Shown: in pieces, positions 1-10,966 of the stretch
Numbering within the stretch: position 1 is the stretch's first letter
How the letters are laid out: every line of letters begins with the position of its first letter
Assembly: GCA_963978545.1 (NCBI GenBank)
Contig: OZ021727.1
Span: forward strand, 16,008,743 to 16,072,742
Length of the DNA stretch: 64,000 bases
DNA from: Linyphia triangularis
Taxonomy: Eukaryota > Arthropoda > Arachnida > Araneae > Linyphiidae
Reading direction: 5' to 3'
Translations under genes and position numbers: made by a program
The notes under the pieces: model-generated
Told to the model about the DNA's origin: nothing
Seen by the model: the letters and a program-made list of their open reading frames with translations, nothing else
Database searches by the model: none

Positions 1-237
1 GACTATATAAATGCCTTGGAATAATACATTCGAAACTATTAAGACGGTTTGGTTGGTTGGTTGTTTTCAGATTATCTGGTGCCATCAACAACACGAGGGC
101 TATAATGTGCCGAAACATTAGTCATTACACAATTCAACATGCATTTACAAACACCCATACCTAACACGGGACTCGAACCCGCAACCTCGCGGTCTAGAAG
201 CTAGCACGCTAACCACTATACCGTTTGGTCGGCTAGC
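1..237 (-). repeat. tRNA-derived SINE, 5' part (cut by window edge)
   Basis: Read on the minus strand, the sequence starting near 237 has a tRNA-like A box (TAGTGGTTAGCG, 207-218) and a B box (GGTTCGAGTCCC, near 167-179) at normal tRNA spacing, followed by a unique tail to position 1. The T stem and loop can be drawn. The anticodon stem does not pair properly, so this is a tRNA-derived pol III element and not a working tRNA. The 3' end lies outside the window. Confidence 0.55.
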
Positions 238-1564
238 TAAACCTCGGGACAACATAACTTGAGTTTTGAGTATACGCTGGATCCTTCTGCTTAAGGATAT
301 TGTTCCGAACAAATTACAACTTTTATAGTAATATTAATAACCTGCGCAGATAGTTTTGTACGAAATTTAAATATATGTTGATAACAAAAAAAAAATAAGC
401 CCTTTTAAGTTTAAATTTTAACTAATATTTTTCTTTTCTAATCGTGGTTGATTAACGAATCGGCCACACATCGTTCCAATCAGCCAATCAGGGAGCAGTA
501 AAACCGGTTCACACATCATTGCAGAGTGTTCAATGAGATCAAGTAATCTTGTCCCAATGTATGGTATCTATATAACTTTTCGTGAGCTAGAAAATGGCGA
601 TTTCTAGTTTTAATAACACATCGCCAGAGAAGATCAACTTTATACACAGGGGTGCCGATCCCCCACAAATGTCCCCCCCCCCCTAATTTCGAAAATTCCC
701 CCCCCCCCTTCTCCCCATTTTAATTTTGTCGGATTTTAATATTTCTAAATTTTTGGTGCTAAAAGATGTAATTATGTTAGTTATCAAATGAAAACTAATG
801 GTGAGATGAGGACTTTATTATTACGTGGTTTATGAATTCTTTCGACAGGATTTTGAAAGTCGAAAAGGTCCCTATCTTAATTTCTGAAACAAAGGCTTAC
901 AAATTAAAACAACATCTGGCATGTATTGAACTGTCTTGTTTGCAGGGAAAAATTTCAATAAATGTAGAAAACATAAACTGCAACATATATTGTCAGAAAA
1001 AGATTTAAGACAATGTATTATATTAAAATTTATAACAAAAAGAAATAAAAATGTGGATTAGTGCTATATCGTTCTTTTTATACCCACTGTTTTATTTTCC
1101 ATGAAATATATTTTAAAGTAATGTTCATTACTTTATTAATCTTTAAAAGAAAATTAAAATAAAAAAATTCGGACTTTTATGTACAAAACAATGTTATGAA
1201 AGTTATTTACAAAATACACATCTAAGACAAAGAATTCTCGCTTATGATATGATAATGGCAATTTGTTCACTCTAACTTAAATATAATTTTATAAAGTTTG
1301 TAGGGAGCATTTCTGCATTTTAAGTAGATAAACTATACATATTTTTCTGAGCAGAGTACCACGAAATTCTGCAACTGTGTGTAAATCCCAAACCCTTTTA
1401 ACAATATATATTTTCTTAATAAAATGCGAATATCTTAGACGATCTTGGGTAAAATTCCCTACAAAAAAAGGGTCCGCGTGCTTCTTTATGTGGATTATAA
1501 ACTATTTATCAGGATATAAAATTAATAAATGTTAATTAATAAATCTTTCGAAAATCTAATCAAC

Positions 1565-1600
<36 letters not shown>

Positions 1601-1976
1601 AAATTTGGAAAAAAAATTGTCTTATACCCTACTGAAAATAGTCCATAAGGGGTTCATACTCTAAACGACTTTCTTAAAAGTGAAAGTATTATATATCAGT
1701 GAGGGGGGTAGCACGCGCATTCAAGGCAGCAAGATTTTTACTGAAACCTTTTGTTTTCCAAAATATGTTTTCTGCTCATTCAATGACCAATTTAAAATCC
1801 ATTATATATAATTGGCATAAAGTTTCTTATATCCAGTGAATTTTGCCGCTTTTCTTCACTTTTTAATTTTCTTAGTAGATGCGGTGCGAGCAAGGGGATG
1901 GGGGGGGGGGGGAGTGACGCATGCGTACTTCCTTTACTTGTCTTCGGCGGGCACCCGCACTTATTATTTTTACTAA
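238..1976. other. AT-rich intergenic sequence, no gene seen
   Basis: No recognisable coding sequence. It contains C-runs at 671-708 preceded by CAGGGGTGCC at 647, which resembles a hAT terminus but has no partner end with a matching target duplication. There is an adenine run at about 1569-1599 and a G-run near 1899-1912. A short minus-strand open frame at 1872-2054 has low complexity and crosses a foldback boundary. Confidence 0.5.
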
Positions 1977-2154
1977 CAAGGAGACCTTACGGTCTCGGAA
2001 ATGCAGATCGGGATGAAATTTGGCAGATTGATAGTAAACCTTAAGGGTATCCACACTGTAAAGTAATAAAGCGCACTAGCCAGAAGATTCCGTGAAAATA
2101 GGTTTTAAAGTGTTACGCATAGCTTACATACTAGTAGAGATTTTTGATTCGCAA

Positions 2155-2226
2155 CTCCCGGTGGCTAAGTGGTCAACGTGATGGGTTCCCGTACGGGCGA
2201 TCCGCGTTCGATACCTTGTGAGGTAG
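2155..2226 (+). repeat. tRNA-like sequence in left foldback arm
   Basis: The A box (TGGCTAAGTGG from 2162) and B box (GTTCGATACC from 2206) have tRNA spacing. The cloverleaf is incomplete because the T stem mispairs, so this is a tRNA-derived relic and not a functional tRNA. Confidence 0.5.
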
Positions 2227-3105
2227 TTTTTTTTTTCAATTTATAAAGTGACTGTTACAGCTAATTGAAATTTGAATTAAAGATAATATTTTATTTTTAA
2301 ATACGGTAATGTATTTTTAATGAAGGTACATTAAAACTCTATTTACTATTTTCACAAACAAGTGATTAGAAATTTTGACATATTATACGATGTAGAGAAG
2401 TTAATGATTTTCCCAAAAAACATGAAGAACCAGTTTCTATATGGAAGAGTAAGAATGTTGTCCAATTGTACTCAAGCAGGTTGTCAGAAATTTTCAAAAA
2501 CCTAACGGCACTTTGCGACGTCTATTTTTATAGACAGGTAAAGAATCTACTAAAGCGTATGCAAAATTGCGAGTATCTGGTTGAAAATAATAGAGAAATA
2601 AATACCCGTGAAGACTGCATAAAAATACAATCAATAGCCCATCATCAATTTTTAATAAAATGATACGGTATGCCTGGTATGCTTCCAAGTTTTCTGACGA
2701 AAGATATATTTTCATGAATGTTAAGGAAGTATGTTTTCCAACGAATCTTTTACAAAAAGGTTGTTCCTGTAAACAATCTTCATTTATAAATTGAGCAAGA
2801 TGTCAAAACAGTTTTTGTTTTCCATGTTTTTATGATAAGTGTAATTCTGGTGTATATATAAAAATAAATTATTGACAAATAAAAACTATAAGTCAAAATC
2901 CATAGATAAATTAAGTCCTACCCTAATTTTGTTGAAGTGGTAATTAGAATTTTAATTTATATCTATTTAATTTATCTCTATTTTCACTATTAAAAATAAA
3001 ATACGTATTTAAAAATAAAGTATTATCTTTAATTCAAATTTCAATTAGCTGTAACAGTCACTTTATAAATTGAAAAAAAAAAAAATAATAAAAAAAAAAA
3101 AAAAT

Positions 3106-3178
3106 TGCCTCGCGAGGTATCGAACCCGGATCGCCCGTACGTGAACCCATTACGCTGACCACTTAGCCACCGGGGAGT
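3106..3178 (-). repeat. tRNA-like sequence in right foldback arm
   Basis: This is the inverted partner of the left-arm segment. It keeps the same A box and a better B box (GGGTTCGATACC on the minus strand). It differs from the left copy at several bases, so the arms have diverged since the element formed. Confidence 0.5.
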
Positions 3179-3340
3179 TGCTTATCAAAAATCTCTACTA
3201 GTACGTAAGCTATGCCTATTTTCTCGGAATCTTCTGGCTAGTGCGCTTTATTACTTTACAGTGTGGATACCCTTAAGGTATACGATCAATCTGCCGAATT
3301 TTATCCCGATCTGAATTTTCGAGACCGTAAGGTCTCCTTG

Positions 3341-3686
3341 TAAGTGGAAAAAGCAACGCTGCTTTGAATATATTTTGTCAAGTTCAAATAAGTCATGGTT
3401 TAGTTTGGCTTTTCAATATCTGGGAAATGGCAAGCCTATATAAATGTAAAATTTGGTGATCTTCCAGCAACTTAAAAGAGCCATTACAAAAATTAAAGTT
3501 CTTACACTAACATCTTGAGAGTCCCTGCACCAGCCAATTTTTTTATCGGAATCCATCACTTGTTTGCCTTTATTAGATTGTCAAAAAAAAAGAAAAAAAA
3601 AAAAAAAAAAAGAATCATTCCATACTCATTCTATTTTTACTAAGGCGAGAGGTTCATAATTAAGATCTTTTCAATGGTGTTGTAAA
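3341..3686. other. Spacer between two foldback elements
   Basis: AT-rich sequence with a poly-A tract (about 3583-3611). No gene or named repeat is seen. Confidence 0.5.
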
Positions 3687-4683
3687 AATTTGGTAAGAGA
3701 CTCATCAGCCTTCTTGGTGCTTTGCTTTCTCTCAAACACTACCCCTACATCCTTCTAAAGTGATCAAACGTAAAAATTAAAGAATTAGAAAAGTGTCAAA
3801 TCGGGACTGTGCGTCCTTGAAAGGGGAAAAGAATCCGATATTTAATTTTCTTTTTAGTAAGGTCGGCTACTAATAGGTCATCCTAATTATATGATTCCAT
3901 GAACGTCGGGAGGGGGGGGGGGGGGGTTGAGAGAATGATTACGAAATTTTAAATCGCTGCCAACTATTTTGGAATCTTGACGTGATTAAAATTCTTGTCG
4001 TAACAAGGGGCGTAGCGGAGAAGGATCGGCGTTCACCCTCTTTACTAGAAACTTAACTTTAGCTGTATCTATCAACAACCCAATAAATTAGACGCCATCC
4101 CTCTTCCTCTCTAACATTTAGTTGAAATAAACTAAAGAGGTCTTTACAGGCTTCTTCTTTCTTATACATCCTTCATTAGAATTGGAACTGATAGGAGTTT
4201 GTGGCTAATTATGAGCTTAAACCAATGATGTTTATTTGTAATAGATGATTTCCAGATGTCATATTTGAATGGTTCTTCATGAAACGCGAACCAAAACCCT
4301 CGTAAATAATATTTTCGAAAAAAACAAAAACTATACACTTTCAGTTTTTTCTCATTTGCTTTAACGGAAAGAATTTTAAACGCGTCAAGATTCAAAAATA
4401 GTTGGCAGCGATTTAAAATTTAGTATTCATCCTCCCCCCCCCCCCCCTCGCACCTTCTCCGGACGTTCATGGAATCATATAATTAGGATGACCCATTAGT
4501 AGCCGACCTTACTAAAAAGAAAATTAAAAATCGGATTATTTTCCCCTTCCAAGGACGCACAGTCCCGATTTGATACTTTTCTAATTCTTTAGTTTGTATG
4601 TTTTATCACTTTAGAAGGATGTAGGAGTAGTGTTGGAGAAAAAGCAAAGCACCAAGAAGGCTGATGTGCCTCTTACTAAATTG
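3687..4683. mobile_element. Second foldback element with G/C-run in arms
   Basis: Arms at about 3687-3983 and 4381-4683 are inverted copies of each other. They include matching homopolymer runs (G-run near 3913-3927, C-run near 4433-4447). The loop of about 400 bp (3984-4380) has no convincing coding sequence. The outer boundaries are fuzzy and no target duplication was defined. A minus-strand open frame at 4162-4395 lies in the loop and has no recognisable domain. Confidence 0.6.
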
Positions 4684-5172
4684 CTATACCTAGAGAGGTA
4701 TCAACCGATTAACCTTTGTATCTACCCCCTTCCCCTCTCTTCACTTCACCCCATCCCATACTTTTGAGTGCGATAATCGACTCTGAAAGTGGAGAGGGTG
4801 CAATGATTTAAGGATCAGGGATCTTAAATATATTGCTACATGACAAAATAAAGGACCCCCACCCTTAATGCCCACTCTGATAATATTACATACTAATTGC
4901 TAGGACCCTCCTCCCCCAGTTTTCAAAGACACTGTTATATAGTAAAAGTACTCCCACCCCAGACCTAATGGTGCTATTGCACAACAAACGGTAGACCCCT
5001 CCCCCCTTCCAAAAAAAAGAAATTTAGAGTAACTTTTGCATAGTAAATTTCCTCCCCCCCTACCATTTTTCAAAGTACAATTACATAATAATGGAAGGGT
5101 TATCTCCCCCCCCCCTTCCTAAAATTTTAATGACGCAGTTTGCGTCACGAAACCCCCCTAAAGACACCCCTG
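4684..5172. repeat. C-rich degenerate minisatellite ending in a hAT-like terminus
   Basis: Irregular units combine a C-run with a TTTCAAAGTACTATT-like block. The tract ends in GACACCCCTG at 5172, which read outward resembles a hAT terminus (CAGGGGTGTC on the minus strand). The left breakpoint of the large tandem duplication, about 4905, falls inside this tract. The homologous tract in copy B (21937-22190) diverges before the terminus. Confidence 0.45.
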
Positions 5173-5334
5173 TTAACCTGTTATACATGCGACGCAAACT
5201 ACATTTGTTCACCCGAATGAGTGTGATAAGATAATGTATTAACTTTCTTTTTGAATTAAAAAAAAAAAAAAAATGCACAACACACGATTACTTTAACTGT
5301 CATTTTTACTGTTGTTTTACTTTTTATTACTTTC

Positions 5335-5905
5335 CTTTATATTAAATTCGCTTTCGTTCGGATGTTTGTCGATGGAGGGCAAATCTGCCAGAGGACTGCT
5401 GTTAACTCAATTGCCGCCATCATATTGGTCTGAAACTTGGCCGATAGATTCGATGCCAATGACATTTCATTCTATCAAATTTTGGCGGCTTCCATTGTCT
5501 ATAAAATGTCGCTTTCAAGGAATGCTAATAAACCAACTTGCCGTCATCCAATTGCGATGAAAAATCATCTAACCTATCATTGAAGAAACTTTTTCCTGCT
5601 GACAAAATTGCTTTAATAAATAAATATTGTAATTGTTTTGATCAGAAAAAATAAAATATATTTTGATGTGAGTGTATAAATTCGAAATTATATTAAATGA
5701 ATTAATTTTGATAAGACATTTACCTGATATTTTGCTGATAGAGATGTTTTTAATATTTAAAATTACAAGTCAACACCAAGCACAAGCTGACAACAGAAAA
5801 GGTGCTTTGTTATTGAATATAAACATTGGCGAGGCATATAAAGGATTTATATTAAAAACTTCGTTTTTGTGGGTTACATCATATTTCGTTTTTCTTAAAA
5901 GACAG
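5335..5905 (+). repeat. Dispersed repeat rep-1, copy A1
   Basis: Full-length member of a ~530-bp family seen eight times in the window, always in plus orientation apart from the inverted half-copies. Its 5' part resembles CTTTATATTAACTTCGATT. Its middle has a conserved motif ending in a CCGTCATCCAATTGCG-like block, and its 3' part contains GATAGAGATGTTTTTA. Open frames at 5312-5560 and 5672-5968 are frames of this repeat and not host genes. Confidence 0.75.
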
Positions 5906-6539
5906 GTAATCTATCACTTTGACATTTACCGCTGTCTTTCAGAGATCTTCGATATAATTAGATGCTAAAATATTTGCCTGCTCCAAAATTATTCTGTTGT
6001 AAAATTCATTTTCTAGGATAATCATATAAAGGAATCTTTAATATACACTTCTTTTGAAACATACAATACACTTCCTTTGCTGCGGATCTTTTTTTTATTT
6101 TTTATTTAATTTTTTAGAACTACTTTTCCTTCTTTGTTATTGGAATTATTAAGACAATTCCTATAATCAGAAACGTAATTTGCGTTTCTTTTTATAATGA
6201 TTCCAGCAGAAAAGGTTAAAGCATTAGTTATTTATGACAGATTTGACTTCTTAATTTTTACGCATGCTTGAGTGTCTTGGCTGAATAGGAGTGCTTGAAT
6301 AAATTAGTAAATTGGAAACTTTCCATTAAAATAATTAGAATACTCTCAAATAAAAATAATGCACTTATCAAGAAATAAAACATAAGCAAATATAACCATT
6401 TCAGCTTGTTTATTGAAAAGCCAAAAAATATATAAATGTTAATAAGTTCAGGTAAAATATAGGCAACAAATACAATATTAAAAATAAACTATGTACAATA
6501 TTTACATTTTATATATAATGTTTACATTTTAAACTATCT

Positions 6540-7350
6540 ACCATTTTTACATTGCTCTACAATGAACGGAGGGCTTCTACTTATCGGGCGTAAGAAGCTT
6601 CTGCAACTTCTCTTGTTGTTCAGAATCTTCCTAGAAAACAGGATAAACTTTTTGTCGAACTTTACAGCAATTACATTTCTGTCAGTGAGATATATCAATT
6701 GCCTCCTCGTCGATCTCAGAAGAAGTGTACTTCACATCATCCAGTCGAAGTTGGGAGTAAGAACATCTGAATGTGTGACCTAGCCAAGAACAGTTTTCAT
6801 CATCGTAGTCTACAGTCAAACTCTCTTTTGCAATCATCAGGTTTTACAATAATGCACGTCAAAAAGCTTCTAACTGCAGTTGTTGACCATCATTTGATTC
6901 ATTTCAAACACTTATGTCGCTTCCTTAAGGAGACATTGCTTTCTAATAGCTGCTCTTGAGCAACAAGGACTTAATTCTGTCTGTTTCAGAGTTAATAAAC
7001 GAAGATCACCTTCATTCTCGCCATTATCAGTAATATCGTAATTCAAATCAATCTGAAGTAAGAATGTCTCCTTACATTCGGCCTGGAGACAGTTTCCATC
7101 ATAATATCACACCGACACATCCTATTCTATGTTCGGATTTCATGACAATGAAGAATTGGAAGGATCCGGAATGTAATTTTCATTCTCGTCGTAATCACAA
7201 GTACCGTATTTCACATCAACTCGTTGAAATCTGAAGTGAGAATGTCTCCATTCATTCTGTCTGGAAACCATTTCCATCAAAATATTAAACCGAAAAACCC
7301 ACTTCTATGTTCGGATTTCATGAGAATGGAAAATTCAAAGATGCTGGACA
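6540..7350 (-). repeat. Degenerate ~178-bp tandem repeat with protein-like frames (A)
   Basis: On the minus strand, blocks around GAAATCCGAACATAGAA recur 178 bp apart (plus-strand anchors at 7131 and 7309). More divergent units continue toward 6650. Short minus-strand frames read VDVKYGTCDYDENEN, DLNYDITDNGENEG and LRLDDVKYTSSEIDEE, which look like one acidic peptide motif repeated. Stops and frame changes separate the units. This could be a decayed repetitive gene or a noncoding repeat. It lies just downstream, on the same strand, of the 82-codon ORF. Confidence 0.45.
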
Positions 7351-7682
7351 CAGATGTTGTTCATTGACTAATCCAGTTGGAACGTTTGAGTCGTCTTCCT
7401 AATTATGCATTGCTTTCTTGACTTTATTCTTCTGCAATACGGATGAGCAAGTGAAAATGCCACGACGATACACATTTCAGTCTATTCTTTGTCTCATTGT
7501 ATTTGAATATTTATTTCTTCTGGTCGTATGCTTATGTCGTATATCCATATGTTATTAATTGAGACCTGTCAAATGATTGTATTGAAGAGTTGGAGTGTTA
7601 TACTCTAACCTATGCACTTTAGAGATTCCTTTTTATGCCGCCCAACCCACCCACTAGATGTTGTTTATTTCACATTAACCGT

Positions 7683-7931
7683 TTACTCTACTTGTGATCC
7701 CTCACCAGAGGAACCCAGGAGTTTAAGGTGACAGTGCAAGAGGAGGCGAAAGAAGTCCAAATGATGGGGACCCTCTTCCACCTCCTCTTCCACCACCTCC
7801 TTCTCCTCCTCCACCACCTCCTCCACATCTAGCGAACTAGACAACCACTCCATGGGCTCCTCTGGTTCCAGGATCACATCTAACTCCCAAAAGGGACAAC
7901 TGTGTTCCCACTCCATCTCCTCGCAATCCAT
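7683..7931 (-). CDS. Conserved 82-codon acidic ORF, function unknown (copy A)
   Basis: I do not recognise this protein. It starts MDCEEMEWEHSCPFWE, has a Glu/Val-rich tract at about residues 33-53 (VEEVVEEEKEVVEEEVEEG), then a Leu/His-rich block (DFFRLLLHCHLKLLG), and ends GSSGEGSQVE followed by TAA. The start has G at +4 and purine G at -3. There is no signal peptide or clear membrane segment. The paralogous ORF in copy B differs at only three residues and stops at the same codon with a different stop triplet. By eye the ORF is more alike between copies (about 3% nucleotide difference) than the 345 bp upstream (about 8%). The acidic tract is encoded by low-complexity repeats and is not strong evidence alone. 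It may be a small gene, a first exon or a repeat-derived frame. Confidence 0.38.
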   Translation of the reverse strand: MDCEEMEWEHSCPFWELDVILEPEEPMEWLSSSLDVEEVVEEEKEVVEEEVEEGPHHLDFFRLLLHCHLKLLGSSGEGSQVE

Positions 7932-8284
7932 ATCTCAATTTCAATCAGCAATAACAACTTTAAAAAAGTAATAACAACTTTAAAAAAGCAATATACTCGC
8001 TTTCAATGATAACTGCAACGATTTTCACACAAGCGCAAACAAAATCTCGCTTTTTTCAAATGGCCGTTTACATTATTCGACAACTTTTTTTAATCTAGTT
8101 TATTACAAAGAAATGAGAGCTCACTGTTATATCAGAAGTGTGTGTTGCGTGCAACAATATGGTTTCGTCTCTAATGCTTCTCATTACTTTAAATGGTAGT
8201 GATAACAATTGAAATTTAGTTAAATGAAACATTGTTTAAAATAAGTCATTTTAACAGATAAATATTATCTTCTAGCTGCATGGC

Positions 8285-8918
8285 CAGGGCCTGATCATCG
8301 CCTAGGCCCACAAGGCCCGGGCCTTGGTCCCATGATTTTAGGGGGCCCCGAAATATGCTTTAAACCTATAACTTTTCTTTCACAAAAGCTATGTAAAAAT
8401 CTTTTATAATCTGTATAAAAGAATTTTAACATAAAAATAATTTTTTATTGATCTTGAACCGTCTTTAGTATGCTAGACTATATTTATTCAAATAAACCAA
8501 ACCATCATTTAAAAGCGTAAATAACAAGCTTTCCTGAAAAATTGAGACAAAAATTGAAATTATTGACGAATGTATTGTAAAATCAGCAAATGTCGACTCT
8601 GAAGTTATTAGTAATGCTGCAGATATTGTTTTCATGGATATTACTATACATTGTGATTGTATTATGCAATACTACATCACAAAGTTTTTCCTGTTTTGAT
8701 TTATAAATGTGATTGTTTAAAATTAGTTTCTTTATTCGTGATAAACAAATTAACTTTTAGAAAACAATAAATTAACATTATTTATCAACTTTTTCGATAT
8801 TTAATATTTATTCATTTTGAGTATGTGTCAAGCCCATTTCCAATAAATCTCGCATTTGATAAAGGGGCCCCCGAAATTGTCCGGGCCTTGGGCCCCGACT
8901 TGTCATGATCAGGCCATG
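8285..8918. mobile_element. Non-autonomous hAT element, copy A only
   Basis: A 634-bp insertion flanked by perfect 8-bp duplications TGCATGGC (8277-8284 and 8919-8926). The termini are CAGGGCCTGATCAT and, inverted, CATGGCCTGATCAT, followed by GC-rich subterminal sequence. An 8-bp duplication with CA-starting ends fits hAT. The equivalent point in copy B is an empty site (TGCATAGC, near 25361). There is no transposase frame. The small ORF at 8856-9062 crosses the right boundary and is spurious. Confidence 0.88.
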
Positions 8919-9236
8919 TGCATGGCCCCACGTTGCGGAGACCCTTCATTGGTGTATAGGTCCCAGCTTTTGGGGCTTATTGAATGGGTTCGCTTCGCAC
9001 GTATAAAGTTACATTGCTACACAAAACCAAGCCACCTTCGCTCGTTAAAAGTTTCTTTGTAAAAAACACAGCTTGCTTTGCTTGGTGAAATGTTTCATTG
9101 TTAAGTAAACACAACTAAATTCATTGACACTTAAGAATAGGCTCAAAATGATAATAACAAAAAACAAAAAAAAATAATTAACAAATTAACTAAAAAAGAA
9201 ATAATTAAAATTTTAACATTATGTTTGTCAAAAGTA

Positions 9237-10820
9237 CAGTACACCCCCCCCCCACCCCAAAAATAAAAAAATCAGAACGATGGCTATATCTTTGGTTCTA
9301 ATTATCGTAGAATTTTACGGTTTGTACCAAAATGTTTTGCTTACGATTTTTTATATATCTGATGCAATTTTTTTTCTTAAGGGACCATTTACTAAGTAAA
9401 AGTAACGCTATCTTTGAAAATTTCATTACGAACCCTTATTTTTTTTTTTTATCATTTCATTCGATTTAGAATACATCATTTACTCTATGCACCAAATTTC
9501 AATGCATTATGTTGAGAAATACGTCCCTTATAAGCGAAAATGTTTCGACCATTTTTTTACCGATCTTCAGGGAGAATTTCCATAAAACGAAAGGTATTTT
9601 TAAGGTTCTACTTCACAGCGGAAGAAGTCGAACGGTCAGTGCGGCATTTCACGACGTTAAAAAATACAAATTTTAGTCTAAAATTGCATAGAAACTACTT
9701 GGATTTATAGTGTCATGTTTAAAATTAATACAAAAATAGCCAGTAAACGTAAAAGTAATATAATTTATTTACAATATTAAAGATGTGCATTCTTCACACG
9801 AAATAAATAAAATATCGAAAACTGTAATTGTAGAAGTATAAAGTATACTACTGATAATTTGAAAATTAATAAATATAAAATGTAGGCATTAGTAAACAGT
9901 ATTCAGCAAAGCTTGATTATTTTACAAAAACATTTCACTGTAAACACAAATGTAACTTGATCGTTGAAATTATTTATAAAATGAAAAAATCACATGATTC
10001 AGTAACATTTTTAAAGGATAACTTATTGAAATTGTTTAAAAAATGTTGTTTTAAATAAATGTAATTTAAGAAAGTAAATTTCAAAAAAAGGACACTGTTG
10101 AAAACCCCACAAAACATGTGTTCCACGATTCCAAACACGTTAGACAAATTAAAAAAATATATATAAAAAATAAAACTGCTTTGTTTGCATAAAACAATAT
10201 ATTTTTTTTGTAATTTTAAGAAATTCTGTTCCTTTTCACCCCATTTTACGATAATTGAACGCTGTGCAATTTTCCACACCTCTAGTTTATCTTGAATTAA
10301 TCTTCAATAGTTTTCAAAAGTTGTCTACTATACGGTCCCTTAAATTGAGCGTTTTTTACATTTTCGCTAAAAAATCGAGAACTACAAGTCAAAAAGGAAA
10401 GAAAAATTGTGGGGAGGTTTTAAACCATGGTAAATCTAATGAAAGCAAAAAAGTATATGTTTCTATTCAAAAAAGTTTAAAATTGTTTTATTAATTAATA
10501 ATTAATTATTAAAAAAGATGCAAAAGTTGATTGCTATTTATGTTTGGCCATTTAACAAACTATCTTTTGAAAAGAAAATTACTGAAATATATTAATTATT
10601 TAAGGATGTATGGCCAAAAACCCCAACTTTTTTATTTAACATTAATTTATCGTTTTCTTTTCATCATTTGAATTACAAACCATTCATTAGAAAATTGCGA
10701 ATTTTTGTATTTCGACATTTTTTTTGATGCTGAATCCAAATATGGGATAATATTATGAGGTTGCTATTGAACTTTTTAAAGTTTGGTTCTGTTTTAATAT
10801 GTAGATGACCCCTCATGACA

Positions 10821-10852
<32 letters not shown>

Positions 10853-10966
10853 AAATAGCTTCATGCAATTATTAAAAACCTTCCACGATTTACAACGTTT
10901 CCCTTTTTATGCCAACAATTAGAGCACAAGATACAGCTCTCGTCCTGATTATTTTTTTGGGTACTG
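9237..10966. mobile_element. TA-flanked inverted-repeat element (copy A)
   Basis: The left end CAGTACACCC and the right end GGGTACTG are inverted, with related sequence continuing for about 60 bp (ATCAGAACGATGGC and ATCAGGACGAGAGC). TA or its CA derivative flanks each end: left TA is at 9235-9236, and the right is CA at 10967-10968 but TA in copy B. This suggests a Tc1/mariner-type non-autonomous element. The interior has no recognisable transposase, and the open frames at 9974-10494 are not conserved as protein. Confidence 0.6.

Larger units (their letters stand above)
1977..3340. mobile_element. Foldback DNA element with TAA target duplication
   Basis: Long inverted arms (about 1977-2322 and 2990-3340) match over about 345 bp. 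The ends are CAAGGAGACC and GGTCTCCTTG, and TAA sits on both flanks (1974-1976 and 3341-3343). A 3-bp TWA-type duplication is known for the PIF/Harbinger group, so a non-autonomous Harbinger-like element is the best guess. Each tip also contains a small hairpin (GAGACC, TTAC, GGTCTC). The loop of about 660 bp has no recognisable transposase. Each arm carries a tRNA-like segment. Confidence 0.7.

Noticed and set aside
2466..2715. Opposing 65- and 73-codon frames in the foldback loop
   Set aside because: They overlap on opposite strands, have no known domain and are of chance length for AT-rich DNA.
647..5172. A single 4.5-kb hAT element from CAGGGGTGCC (647) to GACACCCCTG (5172)
   Set aside because: The flanking 8-mers (TTTATACA and TTAACCTG) do not match, and two foldbacks lie between. 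The ends probably belong to different elements.
10255..10494. 79-codon frame with a homologue at 26696-26923
   Set aside because: The frame lengths and C-termini differ between copies, and it lies inside a transposon interior. Treated as chance.
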